Of a DNA stretch of 38,937 nt, positions 23,704 through 32,386 are shown piece after piece. Numbering within the stretch: the first letter of the stretch is position 1; each line of letters opens with the position of its first letter. The stretch is from Prevotella sp. Lineage in GTDB: Bacteria > Bacteroidota > Bacteroidia > Bacteroidales > Bacteroidaceae. The stretch is from NCBI GenBank assembly GCA_020026195.1, contig JAHHQW010000019.1:1-38937 (forward strand), given 5' to 3'. The notes under the pieces were generated by a model that ran no database searches, was not told the origin of the DNA, and worked only from the letters and a program-made list of their open reading frames with translations. Made by a program: the position numbers and the translations under genes.

Positions 23704-24654
23704 TTATTTCTCAAAAATGGTCTTGTCGTTTATAACATCATCAAGCGTATAGCCTAACACGTCGCAGAGTATTGCCTCACGGGCATAGAGTCCGTTCTTA
23801 GCCTGCTGAATGTAATATGCGTGCGGATTGGCGTCCACATCATAAGCAATCTCGTTTACACGTGGCAGCGGATGCAGAATGCGCATGTTGTCCTTTGCCT
23901 TGCAGAGCATAGAGTTGGTGAGTGTATATACATCCTTCACCTTCTCATATTCCATGAGATCGGTAAATCTTTCTTTCTGCACACGCGTCATATATAATAT
24001 GTCGGCATCTGCAATTACGTCCTCGTTAAAGTCGGTATGTTCCACATATTTTATGCCTCTCTGCTTACAATACAGTTTGTATTCGTCGGGCATTGCCAGT
24101 TCTGCGGGTGCTACAAAATGGAATGTTGGGTTAAAATGCTGCATCGCCATGAGCAGCGAGTGTACGGTACGACCATACTTCAGGTCGCCTACCATATATA
24201 TGTTCAGGTTTTCGAGTGTACCCTGTGTCTTGTGTATTGAATAGAGGTCTAACAGACACTGCGAGGGATGCTGATGTGCTCCGTCACCTGCATTTACGAT
24301 AGGCACCGGTGCCACTTCAGAGGCATACTGTGCAGCTCCTTCTATATAATGTCTCATCACTATTACGTCGGCATAGTTAGACACCATCATAAGTGTATCT
24401 TTCAGCGTTTCTCCCTTTGTGGCACTGGTTACCTTAGCATCGGTAAAACCAATTACGCGTGCACCAAGGCGGTTGGCAGCTGTTTCAAAACTAAGACGTG
24501 TACGTGTGGAGGGTTCAAAGAAAAGAGTGGCAACGATTCTGCCTTTAAGAATCTCTCTGTCAGGATGATTTTCAAATTCCTGTGCCAGACGTATCAAGTA
24601 CAAAATCTTGTCTTTTGATAAATCGGCAATAGTTACAAAATTTCTTTTTTCCAT
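23704..24654 (-). CDS. pyrB: Aspartate carbamoyltransferase catalytic subunit
   Basis: Catalyses the first committed step of pyrimidine synthesis, joining carbamoyl phosphate and aspartate. The 316-residue chain has the carbamoyl-phosphate loop F-E-P-S49-T50-R51-T52-R53, the second-site loop around ATKGETLKDT, HPSQCLLDLY and the aspartate-binding MTRVQKERF and LPRVNEI. First gene of pyrBI. No TAnnTTTG box is evident in the 99 bp before it. Confidence 0.97.
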   Translation of the reverse strand: MEKRNFVTIADLSKDKILYLIRLAQEFENHPDREILKGRIVATLFFEPSTRTRLSFETAANRLGARVIGFTDAKVTSATKGETLKDTLMMVSNYADVIVMRHYIEGAAQYASEVAPVPIVNAGDGAHQHPSQCLLDLYSIHKTQGTLENLNIYMVGDLKYGRTVHSLLMAMQHFNPTFHFVAPAELAMPDEYKLYCKQRGIKYVEHTDFNEDVIADADILYMTRVQKERFTDLMEYEKVKDVYTLTNSMLCKAKDNMRILHPLPRVNEIAYDVDANPHAYYIQQAKNGLYAREAILCDVLGYTLDDVINDKTIFEK

Positions 24655-24737
24655 TTTGTGTTGGGCTTTATTCCATTTTGACTGCTAAGGTACTAATATT
24701 TTTCGATTCGTATACACGTTTACTATTAAAAATTATG

Positions 24738-24745
24738 TATTTTTG
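24738..24745 (+). promoter_or_regulatory. -7 promoter box of cutC
   Basis: TATTTTTG matches TAnnTTTG and ends only 8 bp before the cutC ATG at 24754. The transcript would begin at or within a base or two of the start codon. Confidence 0.5.
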
Positions 24746-24753
24746 CATCTGTT

Positions 24754-25509
24754 ATGAATAGAGAAGACTTTAAGATAGAAATATGCTCTAACGGCGTTGA
24801 AAGCTGCGAGGCTGCCGAGAAGGGCGGTGCCGACCGCGTCGAACTGTGTGCCGGTATTCCCGAGGGTGGTACAACTCCCTCGTATGGTGAGATTTATGTT
24901 TCGCGAGAGGTTCTCAAGAACACTCTGCTGCATGTTATAATCCGTCCGCGTGGTGGCGACTTTACTTATTCTCCTTCGGAAATACGCCGCATGGAAATGG
25001 ATATCGACATTGCCCGCAAGCTGGGCGCCGACGGTGTGGTATTCGGATGTCTTAATCCCGACGGTACCATCGCAATGCGCGAGAACGCAATACTCATGGA
25101 GCACGCACGTGGCATGAACGTTACTTTCCATCGTGCTTTCGACCGCTGTAAGAATCCTATGGAGAGTCTGGAACAGATTATAGAATTAGGTTTCAACCGC
25201 ATTCTTACTTCTGGCCAGCAGAACACTGCCGAACTGGGTATTCCTCTGCTGCGCGACATCAAGAAGGCTGCCGACGGACGCATTGCCATCCTCGCAGGAT
25301 GTGGCGTAAACGAAAAGAACATTGCTAAGATTCAGCATGAAACAGGCGTATGCGAGTTCCATTTCTCTGCCCGCCGTCCTGTAAAGGGTCGTATGGAATA
25401 TGTCAATCCCGATGTATGTATGGGTGCCAAGGGCGTAGACGAGTCTTTAATCGACTACACTTCTGAAGAAAGAGTAAGAGATACTATCAATCAGTTACTT
25501 ATCAAGTAA
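24754..25509 (+). CDS. cutC: CutC-family protein (copper homeostasis protein)
   Basis: A 251-residue TIM-barrel protein of the CutC family. Conserved segments are KIEICSNGVESCEAAEKGGA at the start, DRVELCAGIPEGGTTPSYG, IRPRGGDFTYSP, GADGVVFGCLNPDG, VTFHRAFDRC and ILTSGQQNTAELG. The family is named for copper tolerance in E. coli, but a direct copper role is weakly supported and the biochemical activity is uncertain. The ATG at 24754 fits the family N-terminus. It is cytoplasmic and stands alone. Confidence 0.92.
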   Translation: MNREDFKIEICSNGVESCEAAEKGGADRVELCAGIPEGGTTPSYGEIYVSREVLKNTLLHVIIRPRGGDFTYSPSEIRRMEMDIDIARKLGADGVVFGCLNPDGTIAMRENAILMEHARGMNVTFHRAFDRCKNPMESLEQIIELGFNRILTSGQQNTAELGIPLLRDIKKAADGRIAILAGCGVNEKNIAKIQHETGVCEFHFSARRPVKGRMEYVNPDVCMGAKGVDESLIDYTSEERVRDTINQLLIK

Positions 25510-25597
25510 TTTTACGGGGTGGTGCAGGTTTAAACTAACAATGTGATACGCGCACCTGCCATCATCTGAATAATTTGCAAGAAATACGTTTATAATA

Positions 25598-25631
25598 AAA
25601 GCGGTGAAAGAAACTAATCTTCCACCGCTTT
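25598..25631. terminator. Bidirectional terminator between cutC and the FadL-like gene
   Basis: AAAGCGGTG (25598-25606) pairs with CACCGCTTT (25623-25631), with an inner AAG/CTT pair. T/A-rich sequence flanks both sides. The two genes converge here, so it can serve both. Confidence 0.7.
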
Positions 25632-25662
25632 CTAATTTATATATGATTATGATCGAGAGGTC

Positions 25663-27264
25663 TTAGAATGTATATCCCATTGTGAACAACAGCTGATGAC
25701 GGTTGTTCTCAACCTTCTGATGACCGCATAGATTATCAAGTCCCGACTGAGGATCTTCTGCCATGTATTCGAGGAAGGGATAGAAATCACCTTTCTGCTG
25801 ACTATACTGGTAAGCAATGTCGAAATTAAACTTGTTTACTCTGTAACCCACACCGCATGTAATACGGTTTGTTGCGCCCCAGTTTGTGTAGTCGGTTGAT
25901 GATGAGTAGTAAGAACCCGGAGAATCAATAGTACCATCCTTAAATCCTCCCTTAGAGTACATTGAAGATACATAGTTATATCCTACGCGCAGAGCGAGAT
26001 TGTTCATTGCCTTATATTCAGCACCCAGCTTTATAGTCGATACGCCCTTAAGCGTTGAGTTAGTGTGCGAGTTCATAGCACGGTCGCTTATATTATCTTC
26101 ATAATAGTCTCCCCAGTAATCATCATAATATCCGCCGTTGCTGATTTTTGTCTTACAGTCGCTGTAGTCAGCATATTCGTAAGAAGCACCGAGGGCAAGA
26201 GAGTTGCCGATAGTGTGACCGATGCTGACGCCAAACTCCCACGGTGTACGGAACTCAAAGTCGTAAGACTCTCCTATCGTACCGTTACCATCGAAACCTG
26301 TGTATGAGAGTCGTGTATTGTTAGATGTGGTAAGGTCGTAGAATATAGGAGTTGCCACGTGCAGACCGATTCTGAACGGAGAATACTCTATCGGTCGGAA
26401 GATAACGCCTAAGCGAACGTCTACACCAGTACCTGTTATGCTGCGCGAATCATCAAGCATCGTTGTCTCCACGTTATCCATGTTCGGAAGCATGTGTTCT
26501 GTATATTCGCTGTAACCTTTATAATGAACATCATGGATGCCAATCGTAGCACCTAAGTACACACGGTCGTTGATATTACCGCTTACGTTGAAGTCGTATG
26601 TTCCGATATATCCCGAATTAGCCCTGTTCATTCTGTAACCGTCTGCATCATAGAAACCATACTGTTCGTCTACAGGCAGGTTAGGATTATAGAGCAGCGT
26701 ATTATAATAGAGGTAGTCGAGCTGTGAGAATGTGTTATCGGGCGATACAATCTCTCCGTAGTCGTTAAGCTGCGGACGTCCGTCATCGAGCGAAGGAATA
26801 GAGAACACACCTTCCATACCCTTCAGGAACGACAGTTTGTTCTGTGATGCACCATCGAGATGTGATGCTGCCGACAGAATCTGATTGAAGTTACGGCTCT
26901 TGCTATAGTTGAAAGCAAAGTTTACGTAAGATCTTCCGCTTGAATGCAGCGAGAACACAAAACCAGCCTGGTCGAAGCTCATCACAGTGGGCTTGCCGTC
27001 GGCAAACTTCTTAGCATCATCCTGCGACACCATGCCGAAAGACACGAAACCCTTAGAATGACGGAAGAGTCCGATACCTGCAGGATTGGTTCTAATAGTA
27101 GATATATCAGCACCCAGAGCCTCCATGGCACCACCCATACCCACATAACGAGCCGTACCGTTAAGGTCGCGCCCTGCAAGACGAGCATTCTCGTAAGTTT
27201 CCTGAGCACATACTGGCAACACTGCAAATGCGCACATCATTGCCATTACATATTTCTTTATCAT
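25663..27264 (-). CDS. FadL/OMPP1-like outer-membrane beta-barrel protein
   Basis: A 533-residue exported barrel. The signal peptide ends near AVLPVCAQ (about residue 21). The next segment, NARLAGRDLNGTARYVGMGG then ALGADISTIRTNPAGIGLFR, is the FadL/TodX-type plug region seen in Bacteroidota hydrophobic-compound transporters. Alternating amphipathic strands rich in Tyr, Asn and Gly follow, and the chain ends in Phe (FTMGYTF), the usual barrel closure. A longer frame extends to 27375 but runs into the upstream gene; the ATG at 27264 gives the signal peptide. It lies 40 nt after the Trp/Tyr/Gly-rich gene and is probably co-transcribed. Confidence 0.85.
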   Translation of the reverse strand: MIKKYVMAMMCAFAVLPVCAQETYENARLAGRDLNGTARYVGMGGAMEALGADISTIRTNPAGIGLFRHSKGFVSFGMVSQDDAKKFADGKPTVMSFDQAGFVFSLHSSGRSYVNFAFNYSKSRNFNQILSAASHLDGASQNKLSFLKGMEGVFSIPSLDDGRPQLNDYGEIVSPDNTFSQLDYLYYNTLLYNPNLPVDEQYGFYDADGYRMNRANSGYIGTYDFNVSGNINDRVYLGATIGIHDVHYKGYSEYTEHMLPNMDNVETTMLDDSRSITGTGVDVRLGVIFRPIEYSPFRIGLHVATPIFYDLTTSNNTRLSYTGFDGNGTIGESYDFEFRTPWEFGVSIGHTIGNSLALGASYEYADYSDCKTKISNGGYYDDYWGDYYEDNISDRAMNSHTNSTLKGVSTIKLGAEYKAMNNLALRVGYNYVSSMYSKGGFKDGTIDSPGSYYSSSTDYTNWGATNRITCGVGYRVNKFNFDIAYQYSQQKGDFYPFLEYMAEDPQSGLDNLCGHQKVENNRHQLLFTMGYTF

Positions 27265-27304
27265 ATCAGTATTCGTTTTTAAGTCCTTTGTAAATATAAG
27301 ATGA

Positions 27305-28279
27305 TTATCTGCCACCGCCGAATCTTCCGCCGCGAGAACCGCCTCCGCGTGATCCGCCACCGAAGTTACCGCCACGGTTAGAGCGACTGCCTCCGAAACT
27401 GCTTCCGCGATTCAGGTCGCTGCCGCGTCTGTTGTGGTTCTCCCATGAGCCACTGTTGTTACGTCGGTTGCTGCGGTTGTTCCATGAACCATTGTTACCA
27501 AATCCACGGTTACGGCTGTTGTTGTATCTGCCGTTGTTATATCCGTTGCTGCCGCGATGACTGCTACCTCTGTAATGACCGTTGTAGACACTGTGTCTGC
27601 GACTGCCATTGCCATAAGCTCCGTAAGAATGGTTGCGTGTTCCTCTGTAACCAGAATAATATCTGTAATGGTGTACGGGATAATAATAACCGGGCCACCA
27701 GGGATCGTACCATCCCCATCCGTAATACCATGGGTTGTACCAGCCACCGAAGTAATAAGCATTGTACCATCCGTTCCATCCGTAGAAACGGCTTGAGAAC
27801 CACCACGGGTCGTACCAGCCTATGCTGATGTTCCACGAAGTAAGTCCGTCCATGTATCCGTTACGGTATCCGCTGTTATAAAGATCGCAGTAGTCAGAAT
27901 AGTCCATTCCGCCACAGTCGTAACCCTCAAAACGTTTCATGCGCTTTGTGTAACTGTAGTCGCCGCCATCATCGTAATCCGTTCCGGGCTCTATACGTCT
28001 GCCCTTCATCACATTACTGTCACCGACTATCGAATCGGCACCCAAAAGATGTCTCTTGCTATTCAGAGAATCCAACATATACGACGGACGACGATTATAT
28101 TCATCAACATCTCTGTTGCTGCCACAATAGTAAGTCTGCTGCTGTGGAACAACACGCGCCGGACGCTGTTTCTTTATTTCTTTATTCTCCTTAGGCACAA
28201 AGTACAGATCGTCGTCCTGCGCCATGAGCGTAAGCGGCATTAACTGCGCCATAAGAATCATCATTAGTATTTTTTTCAT
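27305..28279 (-). CDS. Secreted low-complexity Trp/Tyr/Gly/Arg-rich protein, unknown function
   Basis: A 324-residue exported protein with signal peptide ending about LTLMAQ (residue 21). I do not recognise a catalytic domain. Residues about 22-135 are polar, with several Asp/Tyr stretches. Residues about 145-215 are packed with Trp, Tyr, Pro and Gly (for example GWYDPWWFSSRFYGWNGW). From about 215 to the end the chain is Asn/Arg/Ser/Gly-rich with closing GGGS/RGG repeats. The leader has a GAGGAG Shine-Dalgarno 7 nt before the ATG. Similar secreted proteins of low complexity occur in Prevotella and Bacteroides. A surface or matrix structural role is a guess. Confidence 0.8.
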   Translation of the reverse strand: MKKILMMILMAQLMPLTLMAQDDDLYFVPKENKEIKKQRPARVVPQQQTYYCGSNRDVDEYNRRPSYMLDSLNSKRHLLGADSIVGDSNVMKGRRIEPGTDYDDGGDYSYTKRMKRFEGYDCGGMDYSDYCDLYNSGYRNGYMDGLTSWNISIGWYDPWWFSSRFYGWNGWYNAYYFGGWYNPWYYGWGWYDPWWPGYYYPVHHYRYYSGYRGTRNHSYGAYGNGSRRHSVYNGHYRGSSHRGSNGYNNGRYNNSRNRGFGNNGSWNNRSNRRNNSGSWENHNRRGSDLNRGSSFGGSRSNRGGNFGGGSRGGGSRGGRFGGGR

Positions 28280-28323
28280 AATCGTTCTCCTCTTTTAATA
28301 ACGGTTTATAACTATCAGTAATG

Positions 28324-28331
28324 CAAATGTA
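28324..28331 (-). promoter_or_regulatory. -7 promoter box of the Trp/Tyr/Gly-rich gene
   Basis: CAAATGTA on the plus strand is TACATTTG on the minus strand. The start would be near 28317, giving a leader of about 38 nt with a GAGGAG ribosome-binding site. Confidence 0.55.
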
Positions 28332-28354
28332 ACCATTTTTATTGTCATATAATT

Positions 28355-28388
28355 GGAATTTCCCTAAATAATGGTAGGGAATTCCCTA
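28355..28388. promoter_or_regulatory. Palindromic operator-like site between divergent promoters
   Basis: TAGGGAATTCCCTA (28375-28388) is a perfect 14-bp palindrome. A further near-copy of one arm, GGAATTTCCCTA (28355-28366), lies 8 bp upstream in the opposite orientation to the first arm. It ends 8 bp before the prmA -7 box and lies upstream of the divergent promoter at 28324. The placement fits a transcription-factor site controlling one or both genes. Confidence 0.5.
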
Positions 28389-28396
28389 TTAATTAA

Positions 28397-28404
28397 TAAA
28401 TTTG
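28397..28404 (+). promoter_or_regulatory. -7 promoter box of prmA
   Basis: TAAATTTG matches TAnnTTTG, 19 bp before the prmA ATG. There is no TTTG at -33; that position is occupied by the palindrome, which may mean activator dependence or repression. Confidence 0.55.
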
Positions 28405-28423
28405 CGGATAAATAACATTTATC

Positions 28424-29302
28424 ATGAAATATAACGTAGTTAAGATAAAGCTTTCAAATAACAGCGGCACACCGGATTCTGACGGTTCTCTGATGGAAAT
28501 TGCACGCGAGATTGCAACGGCTGTTGCAGGCGAGGCAGGTTGCGAATCGTTCGAGGAAGACGATGACTTAGTTAGCGGATATGTTCAGGAAGGACAGCTC
28601 GACGAGGATGTCCTGAAGGATGGTCTTGCATCATTCCCCGTAGAGGGTTTCTCTGCCGAATATAAGGTAGAGCCCGTAGAGGATAAGAACTGGAACGAGG
28701 AATGGGAGAAAAAGGGATTCGAGCCTATCGAGATTGAAGGCAGATGTATTGTTCATGACACCCTGCACCCCGTGGAACTTAACGGAATGGACGAGATAGT
28801 GATTGATGCCGTTCAGGCTTTCGGTACGGGTACGCACGAGACTACCCGCATGATTGTTACTCACATCATAGGCGGTGCTGCACGAGGAAAGAAAGTACTT
28901 GACTGCGGTTGCGGAAGCGGCATTCTTTCTATTGCATCAATGAAATATGGTGCTCAGAGTGTGTTTGCCTACGACATTGACAGCTGGAGTTCTGAAAACA
29001 CTCTGCACAATGCTGAAATCAACGGCATCGGCGGAATTGACGTTCATCTTGGTGACGCTCATGTTCTCGATGATGTAGAAGATAAGTTCGACCTAGTACT
29101 GGCAAACATCAACCGTAACATTCTGCTTGCCGATATGCCCGCATTTGCAAGAGTCATGGCAGACGGTGCATCCCTCGTACTCAGCGGATTCTACACCGAC
29201 GATGCTCCTATCCTGTCGGAAAAGGCTCAGACACTGGGACTTGAGGTAGAAAAGCAGTACGAACGAAACGGATGGTGCTGTCTTGTGCTGAGAAAGAATT
29301 GA
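28424..29302 (+). CDS. prmA: Ribosomal protein L11 methyltransferase
   Basis: SAM-dependent enzyme that methylates amino groups of ribosomal protein L11. In 292 residues it has an N-terminal substrate-recognition domain, then AFGTGTHETTRMIV, the SAM-binding VLDCGCGSGILSIAS (motif I), FAYDID (motif II) and the active-site LANINRNIL. Length and layout are standard. The TonB-dependent receptor starts 75 nt downstream on the same strand. Confidence 0.95.
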   Translation: MKYNVVKIKLSNNSGTPDSDGSLMEIAREIATAVAGEAGCESFEEDDDLVSGYVQEGQLDEDVLKDGLASFPVEGFSAEYKVEPVEDKNWNEEWEKKGFEPIEIEGRCIVHDTLHPVELNGMDEIVIDAVQAFGTGTHETTRMIVTHIIGGAARGKKVLDCGCGSGILSIASMKYGAQSVFAYDIDSWSSENTLHNAEINGIGGIDVHLGDAHVLDDVEDKFDLVLANINRNILLADMPAFARVMADGASLVLSGFYTDDAPILSEKAQTLGLEVEKQYERNGWCCLVLRKN

Positions 29303-29330
29303 CGTAACCTGACAGATATATGCCACATTT

Positions 29331-29367
29331 AACGATATTGCTACAATAACGGAGCGTAAATATCGTT
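29331..29367 (+). other. Hairpin in the leader of the TonB-dependent receptor gene
   Basis: AACGATATT (29331-29339) and AATATCGTT (29359-29367) form a 9-bp perfect stem with a 19-nt loop, ending 10 nt before the receptor ATG at 29378. No U-tract follows, so it is not a standard terminator. It could affect translation initiation or mRNA processing. Confidence 0.45.
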
Positions 29368-29377
29368 TATCCTTAGT

Positions 29378-31759
29378 ATGGAGAAAAGACTTTTCAAATT
29401 AATAATATTATTTATCTTGGTGACTCTGTCACATAATCTGTCGGCGCAGACTTTTACGCTGACGGGACGTGTGGTAGACGAGAACGCCAATCCTATTGAG
29501 TTTGCTTCTGTTTCAGTAATGAGTCAGGGACGCGCCACTATGACTAACCTCAAAGGTGAGTTCGACATGAAACTGAGGTCGGAAGACAGCGTTGTGGTTA
29601 AATTCTCTATGATTGGCTATAAGTCGAAGACGCGTGTACTGCGCCGTCCGCGTTCCAAACAGACACTGAGAATTGTTCTTCACAGCGACAACGAACTTGC
29701 CGAAGTAGTAGTTACCGAACAGCGCAAGCAGACCGGTACGATACAGAAGATTGACAAGAAGGATGTAAACTCAATGCCTTCTACCACGGGTAATGCGGTA
29801 GAGGAACTCATCAAGTCGCAGGCAGGTGTTTCTTCGCACGATGAACTTTCATCACAGTATAACGTCCGTGGCGGTAGTTTCGACGAGAACTGTGTATATA
29901 TCAATAATGTTGAGATTTATCGTCCGTTCCTTGTACGCAGCGGACAGCAGGAAGGACTTAGTATCATCAACCCCGACATGGTGGAATCAATTGAGTTCTC
30001 TACCGGTGGTTTCGAGGCTAAATATGGCGATAAGATGTCATCTGTACTCGACATCAAATATCGTCGTCCTAAGCGTCTGGAGGCAAAGGTATCGGCAAGT
30101 ATGCTCGGTGCCGGCGTCTATGTAGGTATTGCCAACAAGAAGATGGCGTGGAGCAACAGCGTGCGCTACAAGACTAACCGTTATCTCCTCGGTACACTCG
30201 ACACTAAGGGCGAATATAGTCCTAACTTCCTTGATTATCAGACTTATTTCAGTTATAAGCCTCATAAGAAATGGACTATCGACTTCATCGGTAACATTTC
30301 GGACAACCATTATAACTTTACCCCGGAGGACCGCGAGACTCGTTTCGGTACTCTCGAAAACGTAAAGAACTTCAAGGTTTATTTCGACGGTCAGGAGAAA
30401 GACGTCTTCCGTACATTCTTCGGAACTCTCGGCATCACTGGTCAGCTCGACAAGAACACCAAGGTGGCATTCCACACATCGGCATTCCACACACGCGAAC
30501 AGGAAAAATACGACATCCAGGGTCAGTACTGGCTTACTCAGAGCGAGACAAGCGAGGAACTGGGCGTCGGTACATATATGGAACATGCGCGTAATTATCT
30601 TACCGCAAACGTTCAGAGCTTCAAGTTGTCTTTAGACCACAAGCGCGGTCATCACGACATAAAGGCCGGATTCACATATAAGATAGAACGTATTGAGGAG
30701 AACAGTTCAAACTACGAGATGCGTGACTCAAGCGGTTATTCTATTCCGCACACTGGCGAGGACCTGCATCTTATCTACACCCTCAAGTCTCGTAACAAAC
30801 TCCATGCACAGCGTTCTGAGACTTACATTCAGGACACTTATAAGTTTAACAGCCGTGGCGGTCACACTTTCTTCACGCTGAACTACGGTCTGCGTATGAG
30901 TCACTGGAACTTCAACCATGAGACAATCCTCTCACCACGTGTATCGCTCGGCATCGTTCCTGCATTCAATCATAACGTAGTGTTCCGTGTGGCAGCTGGT
31001 CTGTACTATCAGGCTCCTTTCTTCAAGGAACTGCGCGACACAACTACAATCGACGGCGTTACTCAGGCACGTCTCAACGACAAGATTAAGAGTCAGAGAT
31101 CTATCCACTTCATCGGTGGTGCCGACTACCGTTTCAAGATGAAGGAACGTAACTATAAGTTCTCTGCCGAAATCTATTATAAGGCTCTGAACGACCTTAT
31201 CCCCTATAGCGTAAACAACGTAAAGATTACATACGACGGACAGAACAAGTGCTCTGGTCATGCCATGGGTATCGACCTTAAGCTCTACGGCGAGTTCGTT
31301 CCCGGAACTGACTCATGGGTTAGTTTCTCTTACATGAACGCCCGCCAGAAACTTAACGGCAAGAGTATCCCCCTGCCTACCGACCAGCGTTATGCACTCA
31401 ACCTGTTCTTCACCGACTACTTCCCCGGTACTGAAAGATGGAAGATGTCGCTTAAGTTAGCTTATGCCGACGGACTCCCCTTCGGTCCTCCCCACAAGGG
31501 AGCAGAGATGATGTCGTTCCGTGCTCCGGCCTACAAACGTGCCGACATCGGTATGAGTTATCTGGCTTTCGACGGCAAGACAAAGAAAAAGAAGAATATA
31601 ATAAAGAATATATGGGTGGGACTTGACTGTCTGAACCTCTTCGACATCAGTAACGTTAACTCCTATTACTGGATTACCGACGTAACCAACCATCAGTATG
31701 CTATCCCCAACTACCTTACAGGCAGACAGATTAACGCAAGGGTGATGATTGATTTTTAA
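29378..31759 (+). CDS. TonB-dependent outer-membrane receptor with CarboxypepD_reg domain
   Basis: A 793-residue outer-membrane importer. A signal peptide (to about residue 23, NLSAQ) is followed by a CarboxypepD_reg-like beta-sandwich (about 25-110: LTGRVVDENANPIEFASVSV) and a plug domain (about 120-225) with STTGNAVEELIKSQAGV, QYNVRGGSFDENCVYINNVE and FSTGGFEAKYGDKMSSVLDI. The barrel runs to the C-terminal NARVMIDF. No SusD partner or glycoside hydrolase is adjacent, so it is not a typical polysaccharide-utilisation locus. Substrates such as siderophore, vitamin or peptide remain open. Confidence 0.92.
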   Translation: MEKRLFKLIILFILVTLSHNLSAQTFTLTGRVVDENANPIEFASVSVMSQGRATMTNLKGEFDMKLRSEDSVVVKFSMIGYKSKTRVLRRPRSKQTLRIVLHSDNELAEVVVTEQRKQTGTIQKIDKKDVNSMPSTTGNAVEELIKSQAGVSSHDELSSQYNVRGGSFDENCVYINNVEIYRPFLVRSGQQEGLSIINPDMVESIEFSTGGFEAKYGDKMSSVLDIKYRRPKRLEAKVSASMLGAGVYVGIANKKMAWSNSVRYKTNRYLLGTLDTKGEYSPNFLDYQTYFSYKPHKKWTIDFIGNISDNHYNFTPEDRETRFGTLENVKNFKVYFDGQEKDVFRTFFGTLGITGQLDKNTKVAFHTSAFHTREQEKYDIQGQYWLTQSETSEELGVGTYMEHARNYLTANVQSFKLSLDHKRGHHDIKAGFTYKIERIEENSSNYEMRDSSGYSIPHTGEDLHLIYTLKSRNKLHAQRSETYIQDTYKFNSRGGHTFFTLNYGLRMSHWNFNHETILSPRVSLGIVPAFNHNVVFRVAAGLYYQAPFFKELRDTTTIDGVTQARLNDKIKSQRSIHFIGGADYRFKMKERNYKFSAEIYYKALNDLIPYSVNNVKITYDGQNKCSGHAMGIDLKLYGEFVPGTDSWVSFSYMNARQKLNGKSIPLPTDQRYALNLFFTDYFPGTERWKMSLKLAYADGLPFGPPHKGAEMMSFRAPAYKRADIGMSYLAFDGKTKKKKNIIKNIWVGLDCLNLFDISNVNSYYWITDVTNHQYAIPNYLTGRQINARVMIDF

Positions 31760-31786
31760 AACATTGTAACAAGTAATAAATAAGAA

Positions 31787-32386
31787 ATGGAAAATTTGTA
31801 TATCGCAACGTCTTACCAGCTGTTCGCTGTTGAAGATGGTAAAAAAGAATTGAAAGAAGCAACACAGGAAGGCCGTCCGTTCGTATTCATCAGCGGCATG
31901 GGATTCGCACTGCCTAAGTTTGAGGCTGAGATCTCTAAGTTCAAGGCTGGTGAGGAATACACTATCGAGATGACTCCCGAAGAGGCTTACGGCGAACGTA
32001 ACGAGAACATGGTAGACGAACTCGACAAGAGCATGTTCTGTGTAGACGGCGGTAAGTTTGATGAGGAAATGTTCCACGTAGGTGCCGTAATTCCTTTGCA
32101 GAATTCTGAGGGTGCCATGTTCTACGGAACAATCACAAAGATTACAGACAAGAAGGTTGTAATGGACATCAACCATCCTCTTGCTGGCAAGCATCTTCTC
32201 TTTGAAGGTAAGGTTCTTGACAACCATGTAGCTACAAAGGATGAGCTTACAGAATTTGTGAACGCCATGAACAATGAGAGCTGCGGATGTGGAAGCTGTA
32301 GCGGCGAATGCGGTGGCGACTGCGGCTGTGGCTGCGAAGACGAGCATGACCATGAATGTGGTTCTGGCTGCGGATGTCATCATTAA
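31787..32386 (+). CDS. slyD: SlyD-type FKBP peptidyl-prolyl isomerase with Cys/His-rich tail
   Basis: Cytoplasmic prolyl isomerase and chaperone of 199 residues. The FKBP core (about 5-70 and 125-150) surrounds an inserted flap domain, as in SlyD: FVFISGMGFALPKFE, EMTPEEAYGERNENMV and VMDINHPLAGKHLLFEGKV. The last about 38 residues form a metal-binding tail with ten Cys, four His and several Asp/Glu, comparable to the nickel-binding tail of E. coli SlyD. It lies 27 nt after the TonB receptor and 17 nt before aroC. Confidence 0.92.
   Translation: MENLYIATSYQLFAVEDGKKELKEATQEGRPFVFISGMGFALPKFEAEISKFKAGEEYTIEMTPEEAYGERNENMVDELDKSMFCVDGGKFDEEMFHVGAVIPLQNSEGAMFYGTITKITDKKVVMDINHPLAGKHLLFEGKVLDNHVATKDELTEFVNAMNNESCGCGSCSGECGGDCGCGCEDEHDHECGSGCGCHH

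Noticed and set aside
27412..27836. Repetitive trinucleotide-like tracts on both strands, possible CRISPR or tandem repeat
   Set aside because: The pattern comes from Gly/Asn/Arg/Tyr codons of the low-complexity secreted protein; no regular repeat-spacer spacing exists.
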